64,000 nt of DNA from a virus, in the IMG/VR virus record IMGVR_UViG_3300046660_000367, positions 1 to 64,000 of that record; one strand, given 5' to 3'. Positions within the stretch are counted from its first letter, which is position 1. Each line of letters begins with the position of its first letter. Of the stretch, positions 1 through 11,000 are shown in pieces. A model generated the notes under the pieces. That model did not search any database, was not told where the DNA came from, and saw only the letters and a program-made list of their open reading frames with translations. The position numbers were made by a program, and so were the translations under genes.

Positions 1-1
1 G

Positions 2-2029
2 GCCATCGCCTCGCTGGGCAACGCTTCCTTCCCCGCCGCCGCCGTGCAGCTGCCGCCGTTCCCGTCCATCGAGATCAGCCTGCCGCCGCTCGGCAGCGCG
101 CCGGCCGATCCCGGCGACCTGACGGCCGCCATGCCGGCCTTGCCGGGCGAGGTGGCGGTGCGCGACGTGGGGCCGCTGGACCTGCCCGAGGCGCCGGTCA
201 ACAACGCCGTGGCGCCGCTGCTGATCGATATCGATCTGCCCGATCCGATGGACGCCGTGGCGCCGCCCAGCCCCGACCTGCTGACCGTTAGCGTGCCGCT
301 GGAACCGGACTTCGTGCTGCCCGCCGTGCCCGATTTCAACAGCCTGAACCTGCCGCCGGTGCCGCTGCTGGACCTGCCGCTGTTCGATACCGCCGAGCCG
401 CTGGCGCCACTGGCCATTGAAACCAGTTTCGTCTGGTCGGAAGTGGCCTACGCCAGCGCCGACTTGAGCGCGCTGAACACGCGCCTGCTCGATCTGGTGC
501 AAGGCATGAGTACCGGCCTGCCGCCAGAGGTGGAGGTCGCGCTGTGGCACAAGGGCTGTGACGAGGAAGTCATGGCCACCTATCGGACGGTGGACGCGGC
601 CATGGTGGCCTCCGCTGCGCGCGGGTTTAATCTGCCCGATGGCGCGCTGATTCGCGTGGTGCAGCAGGCGGTCGAGGATGGCATCACCCAGGACAGTGAC
701 TTGTCGCGCAAGATCATGACCGACCAGGCCGAGCTGGAGCAAGCCAATTTCCACTTCGCCTTCGGCAACGCCATGCAGCTGGAAGGCCGGCTGATGGACC
801 TGTTCAACCAGACCCGCCAGCGCGCGCTGGACGCCGAACAGTTCCGGGTGGCCTCGCTGATGGAATTGTTCAATGCCCGCGTCTCGCTGTACAAGGCCGA
901 TCTGGCCGCGTTCGGCGTCAAGGCCGATGTCTTCACCACCCGCATCAAGGCCGCGCTGGCCACCCTGGAGGCATACCGCGCGGAGCTGGAAGGCGTGAAA
1001 TTGGTGGGCCGCTTGAACGTGCAGCTGGCCCAGCAGTTCAGTGCGCAAATTTCCGCAGTGCAAGCTACCTCGGAAATCTATAAGGCCCGCGTGGCCGCCG
1101 CCGGGCTGGTGGCCGAGAGCAACAAAAATTTGACCGACAAGTACAAGGCAGAAATTGAAGGCTATACCGCCCTGGCCAAGGCGTCGGCGGGGCAGTCACA
1201 CGGCTATCTGGCCAGCATCCAGGCCGAACAGGCCAAGGCCGATATGCTGTCGGAACAGGTGCAATCCTATTCCTCGCAGGTGGCCGCCTACCAGGCACTG
1301 ACCAGCGCCAAGCTGGCCGAGGCGAATTTCCAGTTCCGCCAATTGCAGGAGTTCCCGACAGCGCTGTACAAGGCCCGGATCGGCGGCTACCAGGCGCAGG
1401 TGTCGGCCGAGGCGGCCCGGCTGTCGGCCAGTGCCGACGTGTTCCGCAACCGCGTGGAAGCCTATGCGGCCGTCGAGCGCACCAGCGCCCAGCGCGCCAG
1501 CGCGAACGCCGATGTGCTGAGCGCCACCACCAAGCTGTACACGTCACGCGCACAAGTGGCGCTGCAGGCGGCCACCGTCAACGCCAATCTGTCCCAGCTC
1601 ACGGCGGAAAACGCGCAGTCGGCCTTGCGCGCGGCCGGCCAGGTGTCCGCGCAGCTGGCCGCCGCCGCCCTGAGCGCCCGCAACGTGTCGGCCTCGCTGA
1701 CCGGCAGCACCAGCAATGCGGCCAATTTCAGCGCGTCGAATCATGAATCGACGGCCTCCAACAGCGGCACCAGCAGCACCTCGCATACCAGCACCAACAA
1801 CACGTCCAACAGCGCGACCAACAACACCGCCACGGCACACGTCACCAATAGCCAGAACATGCAGAACACCGTCAGCCAATCGACTTCCGATGACGAGTCG
1901 TTCAGTGTCAGCACGGACACCTCGACCTCCAACGAGACATCGAGTACGGCGCGCAACAGCCGCAGCAATTCGTTCAACTTCTCGGCGCGCAACTCCAAGA
2001 CCGATATCTACCGCCATCGCGGCAGCTAG
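2..2029 (+). CDS. Virion-associated coiled-coil protein (5' end outside window)
   Basis: The frame is open from base 2 with no stop before the first usable GTG at 44, so the gene probably begins upstream and only its 3' part is seen. The first ~130 residues are proline/leucine-rich. Residues ~135-560 (counted from the GTG) are a long alanine-rich helical region with spaced YKA/YTA/YQA steps, typical of a rod or coiled coil. The last ~90 residues are almost pure Ser/Thr/Asn, a low-complexity tail ending in a basic patch. It lies directly upstream of a transglycosylase-domain virion protein, so a tail or internal virion role is likely. No enzymatic motif was recognised. Confidence 0.6.
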   Translation, partial: AIASLGNASFPAAAVQLPPFPSIEISLPPLGSAPADPGDLTAAMPALPGEVAVRDVGPLDLPEAPVNNAVAPLLIDIDLPDPMDAVAPPSPDLLTVSVPLEPDFVLPAVPDFNSLNLPPVPLLDLPLFDTAEPLAPLAIETSFVWSEVAYASADLSALNTRLLDLVQGMSTGLPPEVEVALWHKGCDEEVMATYRTVDAAMVASAARGFNLPDGALIRVVQQAVEDGITQDSDLSRKIMTDQAELEQANFHFAFGNAMQLEGRLMDLFNQTRQRALDAEQFRVASLMELFNARVSLYKADLAAFGVKADVFTTRIKAALATLEAYRAELEGVKLVGRLNVQLAQQFSAQISAVQATSEIYKARVAAAGLVAESNKNLTDKYKAEIEGYTALAKASAGQSHGYLASIQAEQAKADMLSEQVQSYSSQVAAYQALTSAKLAEANFQFRQLQEFPTALYKARIGGYQAQVSAEAARLSASADVFRNRVEAYAAVERTSAQRASANADVLSATTKLYTSRAQVALQAATVNANLSQLTAENAQSALRAAGQVSAQLAAAALSARNVSASLTGSTSNAANFSASNHESTASNSGTSSTSHTSTNNTSNSATNNTATAHVTNSQNMQNTVSQSTSDDESFSVSTDTSTSNETSSTARNSRSNSFNFSARNSKTDIYRHRGS

Positions 2030-2113
2030 GTCGTATCCAGCAAATTTTAACGAACTGGCGGCGTGCACAGCACGCTGCCTGCACTGCTATTTCTATACCA
2101 AAGGGGGCCGCAA

Positions 2114-5056
2114 ATGGGCAACATGGAAGACGAATATAACCGCCTCAAGGGCGGCACCACGCCAGCGCGCCCGGTCCTCTTGGGCGGCAATGGCGCCCCG
2201 CAACCACCCACCGCGCCAGCCACCCAGCCGAGTAGCGCCTTGACGCGCCCGCCCATTCCTGTGCCGGACCCGCGTGCCAACTTGCCGCAGCCAGGCGCAG
2301 GCGTGGCCGACGCCATGCAGCAGCGCGGCACCGCGCCGGCCACGCCTGCAGCACCATCGAACCTGCGCGCCAGCTTGCCGCAGCCAGCCGCTGGCCTGGC
2401 CGATACGATACACGACCGCGCCATGGCCAGCGCGCAGTTTGATACGCCACACGCGGCGCAGCCAGCCCCCGACCTGCGCACGGCCCTGAACCAGCGCAAC
2501 CCGGTCGGCGAGCTGGCCAACGCGCAGTATGACCGCGCCGCGGCCGGGGCGCGCGCGCCAGCGCCCGCTGCCGCGCCTGTGTCCGCGCCGGACCCGCGTG
2601 CTGCCTTTGGCACCCAGCCAGGTCAGGCACTGTCGGAGGCGAGTGCCGCCCGCAGCGGGCTGCCCGCGCCGGCTGCGCCGCCCACGCCGGCAGCATCGGC
2701 AGTTTCGGACCTGCGTGCCAGCCTGCCCCAGCCAGCCGCTGGCCTGAGCGATGCGATGTACGACCGCGCCATGGCCGGCAAGTACAACCCATCGCCCGCG
2801 CCCGAGCCGGGCCTGTCGCCCACCAGGAACAGCATGCGCGCCGCTGCCGAGGCGGCGGCCAACCCGAACAGCGCGCGTGCCGCCGCCATGGCACCGCCGG
2901 GCGCCGACACCGCCGGCATGGCCAACAAGCTGCGCGGCTCAGTCGGACTGGGCGAGATGGGCGCAGCACCAGCGGGCGCAGCGCCGCCACCGGGGGCACC
3001 TGGCGCCATCCGCAGCGCCGCGCAGACGGCCTTCGGCAACGGCGAGCAATGGTCGCAGTTCGGCCAGAAGGCGCGCGCCGGTATCAACGCCGTCGCCAAC
3101 AATCCGGTGGTCAAGCAAGTCGTCAAGCGGGCGCCGCTGATCGGCGCAGTGGCCGGTGGCGCCGAAGCGGTGCATGGGCTGGCCAACAACGACATGGGCC
3201 AGGCCGGTTTGGGCGCGGCCGACGCTGCTGCCAGCCTCGCGCTGGCCTCGCCGGCAGCACCGGCAGCGGCCGTCTACCTGACCGGGCGCGGCGCCTGGGA
3301 GGGCGGCAAGATGCTGGGCAACGCCTTGCCTGAAACCGCGCGGGATTCCATCGGCAGCGGCATCAACAGCGTAGTGCGCGGCGCCGGCAAGCTGTTTGGC
3401 CAGGATTGGGGCGTTGACGACAGTGCCTTGCAGGCCCAGCGCGGCAGCATCGCCGCAGCAGCTACCGCCGCGAGCAAGCCGCCGGCAGCCAAGCCGACTG
3501 CCAAGCCTGCCGGCCCGGTGATGACCGAGGACCAAGCTGACCAGTACAGCCTGCAACAGCAGGCCCGCCAGTCGGCCAAGCCTGCCGCGCCCGCTGCGGC
3601 TCCGACCGGCCCCGTGCCAGGCGACCAGCGGCAACAGGCCATGCTGGATCGCTATTACGCCTTACACAAGGAATCGCGGGAAAGCCCAATTTCGGGCATC
3701 GATTATGGCGGATCGTACAACGGCACGCACATTTCCTACAAGGATGGCAGCGAGGCCGTCATCCCCCATGGCCAGCCACTGCCGTCCGAAGCGCAGCAAT
3801 ACCTTGACCGCTCCTATGAAGTAAGCAACCTGATGAACGGCAGCTGGCAAGCGCCTGCTCCGGCGCCTGGAACTGCCGCTACGCCAGCTGCCGCCGCGCC
3901 AGCCAATCCGAACTTGAGCGAGAACCAGCGCCGCATCCAGTCGAACGCGCAGGAAATGGGGTACGACCCGGCGCGCGCCATGATGATCAGCTCGATTGAA
4001 ACCGGCGGCAAGTTCAACCACGACGCGCAAAACCCGAACAGCAGCGCTTTTGGCCTGTTCCAGATGACCAAGGAAAACCGCGCCGCCTACCCAATGACGG
4101 CGGCGCAGTGGAAAGACCCGGCTGTGCAGGCGCGCGCTGGCATCGACTTTATGATGAAGACCGACGCCGGCCTGACCTCCAGCCTCGGGCGCGCACCGAC
4201 CCCTGCCGAGTCCTACATGGGCCACCTGCTGGGGGTGAAGGGCGCCACCGCGCTGCTCGGTGCCGACCCGAACGCCCCCATCGAGAAGGTGGTGGCCGGC
4301 TTCTCGCCCAAGAACGCCAAGGCCATCGTCAACAACAACGGCATGTCAGGCATGACCGCCGGCCAGGCCATCGGCAAGTGGACCGGCCTGGCGGCGTCGC
4401 ACATGCCCGGCGGCGGTGGCGCTGGCGGCAGCGCCTCGCCCATCGTCCAGCAGGCCCAGGTGGCGGCAGGCGGCATACCCGGCGGCGTCCCCCCCGAGCT
4501 GCGCGAGCAACCCATCTGGGAAATGCGGGGCATGCACAGCACGATACAGATGCCAGATGGTAGCGTGGTGTCCCCATCCATCTACAACGCGGCCATGGCC
4601 AGCGGCGACTTTTACGGCAAGAACAGCCCGTACACCAAATACCGTGACGCGCAGGTGCAGGGCGAAATCTACGGCGTGAACCCGCTCCAGGCGAAGCTGG
4701 ACGAGCAGGCGCTGCAAAACCAGGGTTCCGCGGCGGTGGCCGCCACCACCGGCCAGTACGGCGTGCAGGGCCATACCATCGCCGGCAAGGCGCATGTGGA
4801 TGCGGCCAAGCTCGCCGCCGAGAGCGGAAAACAGAGCTTCATCAACACCGGCGGCGGGGTCGATCCGACCACCTTTGCGCCGCTGCCGCAGCGCGTGTTC
4901 GACACGCAGACCAAGACCTTCGTCGATCCGCCGGCCAAGCCGAAGCCGTCGCAGGCAGCCGCCACCGCGCAGGCACAGGCGGCGATCAAGGCTGGCGGCA
5001 CCAAGGAAGCGGCAAATGCGATCCTGGCCAACTACGGCTACCCACCGATCAACTAG
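2114..5056 (+). CDS. Virion protein with lytic-transglycosylase-like domain
   Basis: The start at ATG 2114 is chosen because AAGGGGG lies 6-7 bases upstream. An upstream in-frame GTG at 2063 has no ribosome site. The N-terminal ~250 residues contain about five imperfect repeats of ~45-50 residues built on R-A-S-L-P-Q-P-A-A-G-L...DRAMA. A hydrophobic Gly/Ala region follows near residues 330-410. Residues ~600-760 form a lysozyme-like (SLT) domain, with the probable catalytic Glu in SSIETGG followed by SSAFGLFQM. This would cut peptidoglycan during DNA entry. The C-terminal part is Ala/Gln-rich. The GRAPTPAE stretch recurs in the giant protein just downstream, suggesting duplication. Confidence 0.75.
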   Translation: MGNMEDEYNRLKGGTTPARPVLLGGNGAPQPPTAPATQPSSALTRPPIPVPDPRANLPQPGAGVADAMQQRGTAPATPAAPSNLRASLPQPAAGLADTIHDRAMASAQFDTPHAAQPAPDLRTALNQRNPVGELANAQYDRAAAGARAPAPAAAPVSAPDPRAAFGTQPGQALSEASAARSGLPAPAAPPTPAASAVSDLRASLPQPAAGLSDAMYDRAMAGKYNPSPAPEPGLSPTRNSMRAAAEAAANPNSARAAAMAPPGADTAGMANKLRGSVGLGEMGAAPAGAAPPPGAPGAIRSAAQTAFGNGEQWSQFGQKARAGINAVANNPVVKQVVKRAPLIGAVAGGAEAVHGLANNDMGQAGLGAADAAASLALASPAAPAAAVYLTGRGAWEGGKMLGNALPETARDSIGSGINSVVRGAGKLFGQDWGVDDSALQAQRGSIAAAATAASKPPAAKPTAKPAGPVMTEDQADQYSLQQQARQSAKPAAPAAAPTGPVPGDQRQQAMLDRYYALHKESRESPISGIDYGGSYNGTHISYKDGSEAVIPHGQPLPSEAQQYLDRSYEVSNLMNGSWQAPAPAPGTAATPAAAAPANPNLSENQRRIQSNAQEMGYDPARAMMISSIETGGKFNHDAQNPNSSAFGLFQMTKENRAAYPMTAAQWKDPAVQARAGIDFMMKTDAGLTSSLGRAPTPAESYMGHLLGVKGATALLGADPNAPIEKVVAGFSPKNAKAIVNNNGMSGMTAGQAIGKWTGLAASHMPGGGGAGGSASPIVQQAQVAAGGIPGGVPPELREQPIWEMRGMHSTIQMPDGSVVSPSIYNAAMASGDFYGKNSPYTKYRDAQVQGEIYGVNPLQAKLDEQALQNQGSAAVAATTGQYGVQGHTIAGKAHVDAAKLAAESGKQSFINTGGGVDPTTFAPLPQRVFDTQTKTFVDPPAKPKPSQAAATAQAQAAIKAGGTKEAANAILANYGYPPIN

Positions 5057-5068
5057 AGAGAGCACCCC

Positions 5069-8000
5069 ATGCCAAAGAACACTGACCTGGGCGACTTCGC
5101 CAGCATTGTGCCGGGCGCTGAACCGGACCTCGGCGAATTCGCCACGATCGTGCCGAAGAACCGGCCGTCCATCATCGGTTCGAGCATCGCAGACCTGGGC
5201 CGCTCGCTGAAAACCGGCGTCGAGCAGTTGCCCGGCATGGTCACCGGCCTGGCCGACATCGTGCCGGCGCTCGCCACCGGCACCCGGCCGTTTACCACGG
5301 CAGCCGACTGGCTCGGCGAGCAGACCGGCTTCCAGCCCGGAAAATGGGCCAAGGAGCAGCAGTTTTCCCCCGCTTACAGGCAGAACCAGCAAGAGATTCA
5401 GGATGCGTGGAAGGGTGTCAACGCGGTCTCCGACGACCCGCACGCGAGCAACGCGGACTACCTGCGCAAGCTGGCCGCCGACGCGCCTGGCATCGCCGCC
5501 GAATATGTGAAGCACCCGATGTATTCGCTCAACCAGGTGACCGAATCGCTGCCGTCGATGATCGCCGGCGGCGCCATCGGGCGCGCTGGGGTGGTCGCCG
5601 GGCGCGCGCTGCCGGTCGCGGCCGACGCGGCACTGGGGACGGCCGCCAAAGCTGCGGTGCCGGGCTATCTGGAACGCGCAGTCGGTAACAAGGTCGCCAG
5701 CGAGATCGCCGGCGGTGTCGGTGAAGGCACGGTGCAGGCCGGACAGGCCATGGACCAGTCGGAAGGCAGCGACCAGCGCAAGAATGCGATTGCGGCGCTC
5801 GGCTCGGGTGCGCTTGATGCGCTCATTGCTGGCGGCGCCGGGCATGTGGCGCACAAGCTCGGCTGGGAAACGGCCAATACCGCGATGGCGCAGGGATTCG
5901 ATCACAAGCTCGCCAGCGGCCTGTCGGCGGCCAAGCGCATCGCCGGCGGCGCCGCCTCGGAAGGACTGCTGCAGGAGGTGCCGCAGTCGATGCAGGAACA
6001 GGCCTGGCAGAACTACGCGGACGGCAAGCCGTTGATGCAGGGCGTGGTCCAGCAGGGCGTCGAAGGCGGGATTGCCGGCGCCGTGATGGGCGCCGGCGCC
6101 AACTTGCGCGGCGGCGAGGCGCCGCCACCACCCGGCGGCAGCACGGCCACGCCGCCGGCCAACAATCCGCCCGGTGGCAGCCAGGGCACCCCGCCAGCGA
6201 CCCCGCCCGGCCCGCTGACGCAAGCGGCCAGCCTGGTCCCCGGCGCGCGCCAGCAGTTCCCGTTCGGCTCCATTGACCTCGCGCAGAAGCAGGCCAACAG
6301 CTTCACCAGCGATTTCGGCATCCCGCATCAGGCGGTGCCGCACCCGAGCGTGCCGGGCAAGTTCGCCGCCGTGCCGGTGACCGTAGACGGCGCTGACGCC
6401 CTGTTCGTCAAGGAAGCCGAGCGGCAGGGGGTCGATCCGGCCGCCGCGCAGCTGGCCACCCATGGCGATGGTGGCGCCAGCCTGATGACCGACCTGCTGG
6501 CCCAGCACCCGGAGCTGACGGCGCAGCAGTGGAGCGACCCGGCCACGCGCGCGCAACTGGCCGCCGCCTACCTCAAACAAGACATCGACGCGCTGGGCGA
6601 GGCGCTGGGGCGTGCACCGACCCCGGCCGAAACCTACATCGGCCGCCAGCTCGGCACCACCACGGCAGCCGAACTGCTGAACGTGCCAGCGTCCGAGCGC
6701 GGCATGCCGGTCTCGTCCATCATCAGCGACCCCGCCGTCGAAGACCGCCTTGGCCTGACCGGCATGCCGGTCGGCTTTGTCATCGACCACTTGACGCAGC
6801 AGGCCGACACCACGCTGGCCACCTTGAAGGGGAACGGCAATGCCAACCTGGGAACCGAAGTACCTGCCGCTGGAGGCGCCACTACTGGATATGATGGTGG
6901 CGCAGCTGTGGGTGACGCAGCAGGAAGTGGAACTGTGGCTGGACGACCTGCTGCCGGAACCGGCGCTGTCGCAGCTGGAACACCGGCTGCACCTGGCGCG
7001 GCTGAAACTGGACCTGACGGTGCCGGTGCAGTAGCGCCGCGCGTGCAAGTCGGCCCGACCGAGGACGGCTTCCAGAATGGCAACGCCCAGCGCCACCGCG
7101 ACACCGCCGACGCGCTGGGCCTGACCGACACCATCGAGCGCCTGTTCGGCGACGGCCTGACGGTCAACCAGGTGGTCGGCCAGATTCAGGACAAGGCGCC
7201 CGGCGTGGTGCCGGCCGACCTGCCGAACCTGGTCAACGGCGTGCGCGGCACGCTCGGCATCCCGGCGCCGATCTCGCCCGAGGGCAAGGGCGCGTTTGAC
7301 GCCTGGCGCGCAGAGTACAAGGCGCGCGGGCAGCAGACCAAACAGCAGGCGGCACAGCAGCAGGACGACCTGTTCCCTGACGTGCCGGACTTCCCGGCCA
7401 CGCCGACCCCGACAGGCACCACCACGTCCGCAGAATCGGCAGCAGCCGATACCCCTGCAACCCCTGATACCCAAGCGCTGCCGGCCTGGCACGATTCGCC
7501 GTTCGCCCCGCGCATCCACGCCATGCTGGATAGCCTGAAAGAAGCCGGCGACACCGATATGGCGCGCTCGATCGAGGCCGGCGTCGAGATGGACGCCAAG
7601 CAGGGCCGCTTGAACGAACAGAACACCGCCTACCGCGAGGAAAAGGCGCGCATCGCCGTCAACACCAAGGCCGGCGAGGGCAAGCCGCCGGTGCCGGTCG
7701 CCATCGCGCCGGAAACCTACGACAGCCTGGCCGGGAAGATCAACACGATTCCCGCCTTGCCACGCGCCATCGGCGAGGCCGCGGTCGCGCGCTGGAACGA
7801 GATCGCGCCCAAGCTGGCCGCGCTCGGCTTCAAGGATGGCGAGGTCGATGCGCGCCACGCGCCCGAGGCACGCGAGCTGCAAAAGCAGCTCAAGGACATC
7901 AGCAGCGCCTTGAATGGCCTGGCGCCGCGCCGCTATCAGGTTGAGCGCGAACACAAGAACGTCAACCCGGATGCCATCGAGCGCGAGGAAAACTTCGCCA

Positions 8001-11000
8001 CCACCGTCCTTGGCATCGATACGCGCGCCCATCCAGGCGTCAATACTGACCACCGCATCACCCTCGGCCAGGGGGTGCAGACACCGACAGGCACCACTAC
8101 GCCCGCGAAAGAGCAAATCGACCTGTCGGACCTGATCGCGCAGTCCACGGCTGCCGGCACCAATGACGCCGGCGAGGCGCTGTTTGAGAACCAGCGCGGG
8201 ACCTTCCGCGTGCGTAAGGACCGCAAGGACCAGCCTGACGGCTACGCCGACTTCGGCGGCGACCTCGCTCCCACCGCCGCAGCACCGGCAGATGCGCGGC
8301 TGGAGTATGCGCGCACTGCCCTGCACGCGCACCTCGGCGCGGCTGGCGAGCTGTACCAGCTCGATGGTGTGCAGCATACCAAAGCGCGCCAGGATGTCAT
8401 GAGTGCGCTGATGGGCACGCCGGTAGAGAAGAAAGAGGCCAGCGTGGACGCGCTGCGCGCGGAACTGTATCGCCGCATCGGTATTGTCAAGGGCAACGCG
8501 CTGGCGAAAGAAATGGTGTTCCAGCAGTGGTACAAGGATGGCGGGCTGGTCAATGTGCCGCAGCAGGGCGGCCACAGCGAGCAGTACGACAACTACCGCA
8601 AGGCCATCGAGGCGGGCCAGGCCAGCCAGGGCATGGCCGAGCAGATCGCCGCCGATGAACGCCTGAATGACGGCGAGGACGGCGAGCTGCAGGACTTGAT
8701 CGAGGCACACGCCAAAGGTAAATCTGACGCCGCGCACGCCGCTGTCGTCAGTGATAACGGGCTGGGCAAACCGGCCAAGATCGATCATGCCCGCTTGACC
8801 TTTGCTGGTGCCAGTTCTGGCTTCACCGTCAGCGATGACCTCAAAGCGCGTGTGCAGCAAGCGTTGCGCGAGCGCCCTGACGCATACAAGACTGGCTTTT
8901 ACAGCCAGAACAATACCCGCTTGAAATTGCCGGCGACTAAACACACTACCAATGAAACGGGCGGTCAGTTCCAGGTGAAGGATGACGGCAGCGTGATGCT
9001 GTTGGGGGATGACGGCTACGGCTGGTATTCCACCATGAGTCAGAAGACCGTCACGCGCACCTTGACCGACTGGCTCAAGAATATGGGTGCGGAGTCGGGC
9101 AAACTCGACAACGGCACCGCGCCGGAACACGCCCGCAACGAGGGCAAGCCGCTTGACCCTAACAACAAGTTCGTGCCGTCTGACAACGGCCCGGTCAATG
9201 AGCTGGCGCCGGTCGATGCAGGCCTGGTGCCGCTGGACATGAGCGTGGACGAGTTTGCCTCGATCACCAACGAGTTCGCCGCGCTGTTCGCTGCGCCGGA
9301 CACCTACGTGCAAACCGAGAAGCGGGTTGACCCCGCCACGGTGCTGCATGCCCCCGAGCCGACACCAGCCGGCGAAGGCAAGTGGACCATGGCGCCGTCC
9401 AAGGCGACCCTGGCCGCGCTCAAGGAGGTCGAGAACGCCCCGGCGCAGCCGCTCATCACCATGGTGGAAGACACCGATGCGCGCAGCACCAAGGAGGGCA
9501 AGCGCCACTTCCGCATCACCGCCAACTACACCAACCGCTATGACGCCGCGCCGATGACTCAGGGCGCCGTGATGGTCGGCGAGCAAGGTGAGGACAATGT
9601 TTCGCGTGACTCGGGCCGGGTCGGCACCAAGCAGGGGCTGGCGGGCGGGGTTGCCGAAATGAAGGCGATGTGGCTGGAGCTGGAATCGGCCATCCTGGAC
9701 CAGGACAAGTGGATCGACCACGCCACCGAGCAGGCCGAAAACAGCAAACTCCGCCAGCAAAACAACCAGAAGATCATCCTGTCGCTGTTCGACTACACCG
9801 GCGAGTGGGGCCAGCCGTGGGCTGACGCCGGCTACAACGTCATTCCCATCGACATTCAGAACGGCATCGACGTGCACGACCTGAACGCCGAGTACCTGTA
9901 CGATGAAATGGGCGTCGAGGGCGACATTCACGGCATGCTCATTGCCGTCCCCTGCACCGACTTCGCGGTGGCCGGCGCCAAGCATTTCGCCGCCAAGGAC
10001 GCCGACGGCCGCACCGAGTCGAGCAAGGAACTGGTCAAGGCGTCCTTGTCGCTGGTCGAGGAATTGCGGCCGAAATTTTGGGCGCTGGAAAACCCGGTCA
10101 GCCGCATCGAAAGCCTGACCGGCCTGCCACCGGCGCGCATGAGTTTTAACCCAAACCACTTCGGCCATGCGTATACCAAGAAGACCATGCTGTGGGGGAA
10201 TTTCCAGACCGATCTGCCGCTCTCGCCGGTCGATCCGGTCCTGGGTAGCAAAATGCACCAGAAGTTCGGCGGCAGCAGCCAGGAAACCAAGAACGCCCGT
10301 TCGGAAACCCCGCGTGGTTTCGCCGCGGCCTTCTTCATGGCCAACAACTACGCCGACCTGACGCCCGAGCAGCGCCTGACCGGCGACTACCCGGAAGCGT
10401 CGGGCGCGATCGCCACCGCCTTGAAAGCCGGCGTACCAGAAGACCGCGTGCGCGAGCTGATGGAGCAGACTTACGAAAACTACGACTCCGAAGCGGCCCG
10501 CAACGCCCTGATCAAGGAAGTGGCCGCGCTGAAAGAGGGCACCGGCGACTATGCCGCTGACGAGGATGCGGACGAGGACGGGCCGAGCGCGCTATCGGCC
10601 AGTGTGCCGGGCACGGTCGATGCCCCGCTCAAGTTCCACAGCGGCATGAGCCGCCCCGGCGACTTCAGCAAGCTGTTTGCCGGGCACCGCAATGTCGGAA
10701 TCGAGGTCGGCGAGCTGTCGAAGGTGTCGGTCCCGAAGATCGCCGCCGCGATGGCCAACACCAATAGCCACCTGTTCGTCGATACCGGCGCCTTCCCGAT
10801 CTACCAGAGCAACAAGCTGGCGTTCCTCGATGCGCTGAAAAAGCAGGACTTCTCCGACTGGAAGAACGAGGAAATGCTGTCGTTTGACCAGATTCTGGAG
10901 CGCTACAAGTCGATCCAGGACGCGATCAACGAGGCCGACGACAGCGGGTTCGCCATCGAGCGCGCCTATTTCGTCATGCCTGACGTGGTCGGCCGCCAGG

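Noticed and set aside
4346-10258. Very long open frame (1970 codons) on the minus strand opposite the giant gene
   Set aside because: Arg/Gly/Ala/Val/His-rich product typical of the shadow of a GC-rich gene; no domains, no ribosome site, and the plus-strand frame carries clear catalytic motifs.
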